This document shows positions 58,124 to 64,000 of a DNA stretch of 64,000 bases, piece after piece; positions within the stretch are counted from its first letter, which is position 1, and each line of letters starts with the position of its first letter. The DNA is from Pleurotus ostreatus/Saccharomyces cerevisiae fusant (taxonomy: Eukaryota; Opisthokonta). The translations under genes and the position numbers were made by a program. The DNA is taken from assembly GCA_024196135.1 (NCBI GenBank), contig JAMQCK010000004.1:271528-335527 (forward strand), written 5' to 3'. The notes under the pieces were generated by a model that saw only the letters and a program-made list of their open reading frames with translations, had not been told where the DNA came from and did not search any database.

Positions 58124-58916
58124 ATGTCCGCCGCTCGTCGCAAGAAGACACATGCCCACGACGACGCGTCGTACTTTGCCCCATCTGCCGCGTCGCTGAC
58201 AGGCCCGGGGACGGCTGGCACGAAGCGAGCGCACCCGGACGACGCTCGCGCACCCGCGAACAAGCGCAAGAAGGTCGAGCCACCTGTGGCGGAGAAGCCG
58301 ACGAAGGATGAGGAGAGGACATGTCCAGTACGTGACCCTGCCCGACCCCCGCTAGCGCGTCCTAACACTTGAACAGATCGACTTCAAGTCTCTTCCACCC
58401 CCGGTTATCCACAACTACCTTGCAACATTCGACCTCATCCCACCCATATACCCTTCGCCACTCTCCAAGGAAGACCCTATACCCCCAGCTGTGCTGCTTT
58501 CCACCGGTCTCCACCGGCAGGCCAGCCCACCACCTCCCCCTCCCCCCGTGCAGAGTGGACCCGGGGCGACACCCGCGAACCGCCCGCGGCGCGACCCCAT
58601 GACGCTGAAGGAGCGCGAGACAAGTCGCCGCCGCAGCGCGCGCCTGCTCGAGGACGAAGAACTCTGGCGCGCCCGCCCGCCTATCCTTAATGACGTCAAG
58701 GAGCTGAACGTTGTGCTCAGCACGCTTGCCGAGCGACACTTCATGGGTGAGATTCCAGGAGGATACAATGCAGCGGCGGCAGCCATCTTCGGTGGGCCAG
58801 GAGGATCTATGGGCTTGAGCGGGGTTAGGGAGGAGGTGGACATATTGGCGGCCTTCATGTGCGCGGTGGAGAAGAATAAGAGCGCGATCGCGCTCAACGG
58901 TGGACGATGTCCGTAG
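58124..58916 (+). CDS. SAP30-like histone deacetylase complex subunit
   Basis: A 247-aa nuclear protein. Exons: 58124-58327, 58377-58916. The basic N-terminus (MSAARRKKTHAHDDASY, and KRKKVEPP) suggests nuclear import. Exon 2 opens with IDFKSLPPPVIHNYLATFDL then IPPIYPSPLSKEDPIPP. This resembles the start of the SAP30 Sin3-binding domain as seen in basidiomycetes. A Pro-rich linker and an Arg-rich helix (ERETSRRRSARLLEDEELWR) follow. The C-terminal part (VKELNVVLSTLAERHF, VDILAAFMCAVEKNKSAIAL) is helical and fits the rest of the domain. By family knowledge SAP30 bridges Sin3 and Rpd3-type deacetylase. The N-terminal zinc finger of animal SAP30 is absent, as in fungi. Assignment is probable rather than certain. 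Confidence 0.72.
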
Positions 58917-59187
58917 CCTCTATATACCCTGTTTGTTATCCGTCTTTCTATCTTCGTCCGTATTCGAGTTGCTCAAAGTCAGATTGCTGCAGACTGCAGT
59001 GATGCTTCAGTGATCGCCAATTGATGGTCGAAGTGACGAATATGTGGCGTAGGCGCTCGCTACTTAGACACGTCGAGCAAGAGTCAAGACACGTCTTCTG
59101 CTCGCGCGCTGAACACGGTGCTTATGCTCGCGAACATACACATATAGACGCAGCACCTCTACAGCCTTGGGAGCATCTCTGAAAGAA

Positions 59188-61097
59188 ATGTCGACAAGTA
59201 ATTCCAACCTAGCCGTTCACCATCGCACTGGAAGCGACAGTGCCAGCTCCTCCGTCTTCGATCTTCCCATCCAAAGCAATGTCCCTGGGCTTTCACAGAA
59301 CCCCTCTCAGACAACAGTCAACATCGCCTCGCCTCCCCTTCCATCCCATCGCTCAACTTCTTTTGTCGTCATCTCAGGCGGCACAGGCGGCAATGCTATC
59401 TGCTCTGCGTTCGCGCAAAGTCAAACAAGCCACGTTCTCCCTGTCTCTGACGACGGCGGCTCAAGCAGCGAGATCATACGTGTCCTAGGCGGACCGTCTA
59501 TAGGTACGTGTCGTGTGCGCGCCTCTTGAGGCAACGGGCGCTTATCAGCTGGACAGGTGACATTCGCTCGCGCCTCGTGCGCCTCATTCCTGCCTGCCCG
59601 CCAGGCTCGCCCCTGGATGCGATCCGGAACTTGCTCTCCTATCGGCTACCCACGACGCTCACCGAGCGCGAGGCAAGGGATCAGTGGCGGGACATCGTGG
59701 AGGGGAGCAGTGATCTATGGAATGGCATACCAGGTGACCGCAAGGAGACGATTCGAGGTGCGCCACTAACAGGCCCCCTTCCGTGTGGAATGCGGCTGAA
59801 CTGTGTCAGGCTTCCTTGTGTACTTCGAGTCGGAGCTGCTGCGCCGTGCGCAGAAGAAGTTCAGCTTCGTGAACGGCAGGTAGGGGCGTTTACGTCGAGA
59901 GCGGCTGGGGCAAGTGCTGACATCGACCGATAAGTATAGGGAATTACTTCCTGGCCGCCGCCCAGAACTTCTTCCGCTCACTGCCTTCTGCCATCTTTCT
60001 GTTCTCGTCGATAACGAACAGTAGCGCTTCGCCGAACGTTCTCCTGCCTGCGATCGTCACGAATCATACGGTCACCATTGCCGCGGAGCTCGTGAGTACC
60101 CTCGGATAGTCGCATCACGCTCTAACTTGGCCTCAGGACAACGGCGCAAAGCTGGTAGGGCAATGTGAGATATCGCATCCTGTTCAGCCGTCTTTCGACG
60201 TGCCACGATTCACGGTCACGAACCCAGAAAACGCCGATGACGATGAAGATGGGATACAGGCAGGCCAATTCAGTCAGAACAACGCTAAGTTCGACCACCA
60301 GGCCGGCAAGGAAGAGTATCAGCCGCTGGGAGCTCGCATATCTAGTGAGTTGCACCATGATCCGGCAAAGATCCTGCTGTTGAACGTCGTCATTAGGGCT
60401 GTACTACATCAACGCATACGGTATGGAGATCCATCCGTCACCAAACACAGAGTATATCAGTAGTCTGAACCGGGCTGACTGTCTGGTCTACTCGTGCGGA
60501 TCCCTATGGACAAGGTGCGTTCGCGACCACTTGACCCGCCATGCCTCAGCCTAACGCTGCGCAGTATTATGCCTTGCCTTGCCTTGCGAGGCGTAGCGTC
60601 GGCAATCGCCCGCTCCCGCTCTCTGCGAGCGAAGGTTCTTCTACGTCAGTGTTCCCTACCTCCTTAGGGTCATCTGCCGACCTCCAGCAGTGAATTCGAA
60701 GAACGATCGCGAAACGGATGGATATAGCGCAGTGGACTACGTGCTGTGGGTACACCGTCGTCTGACTGACAAGCATTGGGTGTGCTAATAGACGGCGCCA
60801 CTCGCAGGGCCATCGCGAATACGTTGAACACGCAGTATAGCCCGGGAAGCTATAGCGGCCTTGGGAATGTGGCGACGAGATATCCCGTCTCTGCGTTCAT
60901 CACGGACCTGGTGTATCTGAAGGAGGGGCAGGTCGATGTGGATGTCGCCGCGATCACCGTGAGTACGTCGTCCTGCACACTTCCTTCTCTGACAAGCCCA
61001 TCAGTCTTTGGGTGTCCGTTGTACGCCCATCGAGGGTGCTTCGTTCAGCGCAGACTCGGTTAGCGCCGCGATAGATAATATCCTGCGCATTGAGTAG
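59188..61097 (+). CDS. CofD/YvcK-like (UPF0052) protein
   Basis: A 482-aa cytosolic-looking protein. Exons: 59188-59503, 59557-59757, 59810-59879, 59935-60091, 60137-60344, 60397-60514, 60565-60644, 60691-60745, 60808-60958, 61005-61097. After ~60 disordered residues comes the family block FVVISGGTGGNAICSAF, then VLPVSDDGGSSSEIIRVLGG and PSIGDIRSRLVRLIP. Later come FSFVNGSIGNYFLAAAQNFF, YYINAYGMEIHPSPNTEYIS, DCLVYSCGSLWTSIMPCLAL and LLLNSKNDRETDGYSAVDYV. It ends with SLGVRCTPIEGASFSADSV. The fold is that of 2-phospho-L-lactate transferase CofD and bacterial YvcK, which binds UDP-sugars and regulates cell-wall metabolism. The reaction in fungi is not established. Ten exons all join in phase. 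Intron 8 (60746-60807) uses an acceptor after a TGCTAATAG branch site. Confidence 0.92.
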
Positions 61098-61500
61098 CCG
61101 GTCTCGATCGCCGGTGGCTGAGGCGCGCGCTCATCATGCGCCCCTCCATATCAGGGGAAGCTTGGGCGAGGCGACTTCTCTCAGCGCGTCGTCATCGGGC
61201 AGGGGTGGGATTTGGGTGTAGTTGGCTGCCCCGTGGGATCTAGTCGCGCGCTATCTAGCGATGATGTACTTGATGCAGATTTTACATACACTCTATCCAG
61301 GATGACGGCGGGATTCTCGGCCGCGCGCAGTCTTACTTCTCGCTCTCATCTTGAGGTCGTCCGCGGGCGATGGGCGAAGCGAATGGGCCTCGGTACACTG
61401 TGCAGGGGATAGTGGATCACAGTCTGTCATGTTCGTTGATCGTGTGTGGGGGACTAGCTGAGACATTTGTGCAGGGCGCGACGATGTGCGGAGGGATTCC
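61098..61500. other. Intergenic between CofD-like and acidic-tailed genes
   Basis: 403 bp. A plus frame (61212-61412) has no recognisable motif; an additional 5' exon of the next gene cannot be excluded. Confidence 0.4.
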
Positions 61501-62380
61501 ATGTCCGAGGATGGTTCCCCTCACGATTCCCCTTGGCCTGCCGTACGATCTGTCGACGTTTCGCCCCATGGGGGCTTGCGCCCCGACGAACAGGTCATCG
61601 TGAGCCACGGCGAGCACTACATCATCTCCCTTAACGACCCCACCGACCCCGCCGGCCGGCCCTGCATGATCGAGCACACGTCCTCCATGTCCAGCATCCC
61701 CTCCCCCGCACCGACTTCCCCCATGCCCAACGGCGTCACCTCCTCACCCTCCTCGGCGAGCGACTCCTCCCCTTTCTCCCCCTCCGACTCCCCGCCCAAA
61801 AAGCGCAGCGTACGCTTCCGATCGCGCGTACGCATCACGTCCGGGGTGCGCGGGCACTTCGTGCTGCCCGATACACCTCCCGCGGCCTTCAGAGCGCGCT
61901 CTCCCTCGAGTTCGTCATCCATCTCGGACTCGTCGAGCATCTCGGCGCCCTTGAGGTGGAGAGACGGGGAGAAGAGCTTGCGCGACCGGCCGGGATGGGG
62001 GACGCTGGGGCAGCGAGTGAGTCTACTGGCGGGGGGAAGTGGGAGGCGGCAAAGGGTGGACGACGGGAATGGCGATGTAGGCGGGGGAAGTGGAGGGCCG
62101 GGGAGACCGCCGACGGTGCATGAGGGGACGCCGCTCATGCAGAGTTCGATTCCGAGGCAGTACGTGTATGCAGACGAGGAAGAGGACGAGGAGCGGCTAC
62201 GGCGGGAGATTGACTTGGTCTTTGGCAAGTGGCCGGGACGATTGCTGAATAGCAATGTGCGTATCGTGCGTATGTGCTCCAGTCACTTTGCTGACATGCC
62301 TCTAGTGGTGGTGGTGGCAACTCGAGCCTTTCGTGTGCTGCCACTGTATTTGTAGCGACGACTCCGATATAGAGGATTGA
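61501..62380 (+). CDS. Unknown protein with Ser/Pro-rich body and a Trp/Cys C-terminal motif
   Basis: A 276-aa protein. Exons: 61501-62256, 62306-62380. It starts MSEDGSPHDSPWPAVRSVDV. It has one ordered-looking patch (EQVIVSHGEHYIISLNDPTD) and a long Ser/Pro-rich region with a basic stretch (PKKRSVRFRSRVRI) that could be a nuclear signal. A charged helix follows (DEEEDEERLRREIDLVFGKW). The second exon contributes WWWWQLEPFVCCHCICSDDS plus four residues, so four Trp in a row are followed by a CCHCIC cluster and an acidic end. The Cys cluster could be lipidated or bind metal; neither is shown. The splice is well supported because the exon 2 frame ends properly. No family recognised. An earlier start or extra exon is possible. 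Confidence 0.7.
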
Positions 62381-62549
62381 CTGAGAAGACACGGCTCGGC
62401 ACCCTCACCCCTGTACTCACTCCTTCTCGTGTTCTGTATGTTTGTTATATGTATCGCAGGCTCGGTCGTGTTGTCTTGTATCTCTCTGCTCCGAATATAC
62501 CACACACTTGGGGCAGCAAACTCATCTAGCGTGCACTGCGGGCGATAGT

Positions 62550-63409
62550 CTACGCTGTGTGTGACTGGTAGAGTGTCAACTGCTCGTCTCTGGATAAGCC
62601 CATGCGACCGCGCCAGTGCCCAGGGAAGAGGGGCGGATCCTCAGCGGTGCGTGGGCGCGAAGGTACGGAAAGGGCTGCCTGAAGGAATTCGGGGACATGC
62701 TCAGGGCGAAGCAGCCCAAACCACTCTCCGTGCGGGTACAGAAGGACGTTTGCAGCAAACCTGCAGGTCGTAAGTACGAGCGGACAGATAGAGGACAAAA
62801 CACTTACGCATGCTGCCCTACATGACCGCACTCATAGACGTTGATGGGCGGCAGCGTCTCCTTGAGTCGCCGACGAGCAATCTCGGTCTGAAGTGCTTCA
62901 ACGACTGGCTTGCCGTGTTCCAAGCAGCGACAGTCTCGCTCTCCGTGCGTGCAGACGTAGAAGTCAAGCCCCTGCTCCTGGTGAACCGAGCGATCCGGCG
63001 CAGTAGAGATGTGCTCGAGGATCTGTGCCTCGACCTCGTCGATGTTTTCGAGCGCGATGTTTGTGAGGTTCAATCTCCCACCTGCGACGGTGTACGCGGT
63101 CCCTTGGATGCGCGACTCGTCGGACTTGGCTTCTGTGTCGGTGGACCAGGAGAAGTTGACGACGCCGCCCCAGCGGGAAGCGCGAAGTTGGAGAGCGCGT
63201 TGTATGGGCGTAAATTTGCGGGCAGGGAACTCAGTGGGAGGTTCGGAGGCGTGGAGGAAGATGTAGCATTGGTGAGCGGGTGCTGTAGCAGTGACCAGGG
63301 TGGGTGAGAGCGGTTGAGAGCTCAAAGTGCGTCGCTGGGCAATGCCACGAGTAAGGGGATAAAGTGCACTTGCTCGAGAAGATACGGGAAGGCGGAGCAA
63401 AGAAAGCAT
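62550..63409 (-). CDS. Sucrase/ferredoxin-like protein (thioredoxin-like 2Fe-2S), mitochondrial
   Basis: A 270-aa protein of the sucrase/ferredoxin-like family (yeast Aim32 type). Exons (right to left): 63409-62808, 62760-62550. The N-terminus MLSLLRLPVSSRASALYPLT is Arg/Ser-rich without acids, a likely mitochondrial presequence. The core has YIFLHASEPPTEFP and the redox motif YVCTHGERDCRCLEHGKPVV. It continues through INVYECGHVGQHA and FAANVLLYPHGEWFGLLRPE. In this family two Cys and two His (C-x8-C and HVGQH types) can ligate a 2Fe-2S cluster. The C-terminus carries HWRGRMGLSRDEQLTLYQ. An upstream in-frame extension lacks ATG. The final intron (62807-62761, 47 nt) falls inside HVGQHAFAAN. 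Confident family call. Confidence 0.9.
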
Positions 63410-63499
63410 CTTCGGACGCCTTTGTATGTGGGGTCGGGTTGTTCTGTGAGGGAACAAGAGCGTTGTCAGTCTCCTCTCATGAATGATGAAGGCAAGGTA

Positions 63500-63760
63500 G
63501 GTCTCACCAAGTGCCACTGTGCACCCAAAACCGGGTTACGTTCACCCGAACTGTCACCCATAAATACGGTTGATTTCTCTCGGAATACGGCTCAAATTCA
63601 CCCTGTGTCACCCGGGAAATGGGTGACTGGCCACGGGTGAATGTGTGGGTGAATTTGGGTTGAATACACACCGACTTTCGGGTGAATTAATTTGGTGAAG
63701 GTCGGGTACCTACAACCCGAACGCCTAGGCGTGATTCACCCAAAAAGGAGCTGATATCAG
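63500..63760. repeat. Cluster of GGGTGA/TCACCC motifs, possible transposon end
   Basis: At least nine GGGTGA or TCACCC hexamers lie between 63,540 and 63,745, in both orientations, many as GGGTGAAT. A perfect palindrome CGCCTAGGCG is at about 63,723. CACCCAAAA occurs near both ends of the cluster. Subterminal arrays of this kind are typical of DNA transposons (e.g. hAT-like), but no transposase is within the window. Confidence 0.5.
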
Positions 63761-64000
63761 CACCTGAAAGACCAGTGATTCTGGTCCTTGTTATCTCACT
63801 AGGTTCCCTGGTTGTATTCATTGCGGAACGGGCTTCACACACTCGCGTTGGAGGGGGAAATCATATTATTGCATACTGTATCTACAAGGACTACTACAAT
63901 GCACCACGACAAAAGACACGGCATGAACAGACGTGTGCCTACGACAAGGGACGAGGGCAGGGAGCTGGCCGCGAAAGGGCTGTCATCGAGTCGATCGTTG
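63761..64000. other. Right-edge sequence, nothing certain
   Basis: The minus strand has an open frame from the edge to about 63,840 (DDSPFAASSLPSSLVVG, then hydrophobic). It could be the end of a gene beyond the window; support is weak. Confidence 0.3.

Noticed and set aside
1..64000. CRISPR arrays, bacterial operons, integrated virus or intact LTR retrotransposon
   Set aside because: No regularly spaced repeats, no reverse transcriptase, integrase or capsid-like frames, and genes are intron-rich and monocistronic in layout.

Overview
The window is nuclear DNA from a filamentous basidiomycete, most likely an Agaricomycete (mushroom or polypore type). The evidence is about 56-58% GC by eye, compact genes split by many GT-AG introns of 45-62 nt, CTRAY-like branch points 10-25 nt before the acceptor, CT-rich leaders, and families expanded in Agaricomycetes (F-box/leucine-rich proteins, degenerate kinase-like proteins). 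All gene models below were built by hand from splice signals, reading phase and family motifs; each complete spliced model has a length divisible by three.

Layout, left to right. 1-3.4 kb: a BuGZ/ZNF207 spindle protein (cut by the left edge) and a Kes1/Osh4 oxysterol-binding protein, both on the minus strand. 3.4-8.5 kb: an unresolved stretch, then a kinase-like protein (-) divergent from an intronless F-box protein (+). 9.1-20.3 kb: a 1904-aa coiled-coil protein, the palmitoyltransferase subunit Erf4 and a Yap1/Pap1-type bZIP factor, all plus. 21.6-29.2 kb: a young F-box/LRR cluster with one plus-strand gene and a head-to-head inverted duplicate whose right arm is broken internally. 29.4-32.4 kb: an ADAM metalloprotease. 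34.3-39.2 kb: an alpha/beta hydrolase, then Brl1/Brr6 and mitochondrial ClpP sharing one promoter. 39.2-46.3 kb: gene-poor, holding only a small SERF-like gene. 46.3-49.9 kb: the Cyc8/Ssn6 corepressor. 50.2-52.8 kb: two F-box-type genes 29 nt apart and an intron-containing tRNA-Arg. 53.5-54.2 kb: a small secreted protein. 56.4-63.4 kb: chorismate synthase divergent from a SAP30-like HDAC subunit, a CofD/YvcK-like protein, an acidic-tailed unknown and a sucrase/ferredoxin-like mitochondrial protein. The last 500 bases carry a dense motif cluster that looks like a transposon end.

How the genes relate. Most are independent housekeeping or regulatory genes. Functional themes are transcriptional repression (Cyc8, SAP30), redox stress (Yap1-like factor, thioredoxin-like ferredoxin), mitochondrial proteolysis (ClpP), nuclear envelope biogenesis (Brl1), sterol/lipid transfer (OSBP), protein palmitoylation (Erf4) and aromatic amino-acid synthesis (chorismate synthase). 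The evolutionarily active parts are the F-box cluster, the tRNA whose intron resembles a copy of its own 5' half, and several gene-poor stretches with coding-like debris. I found no CRISPR array, no intact transposase and no secondary-metabolite cluster. No clearly new multi-gene system is evident.
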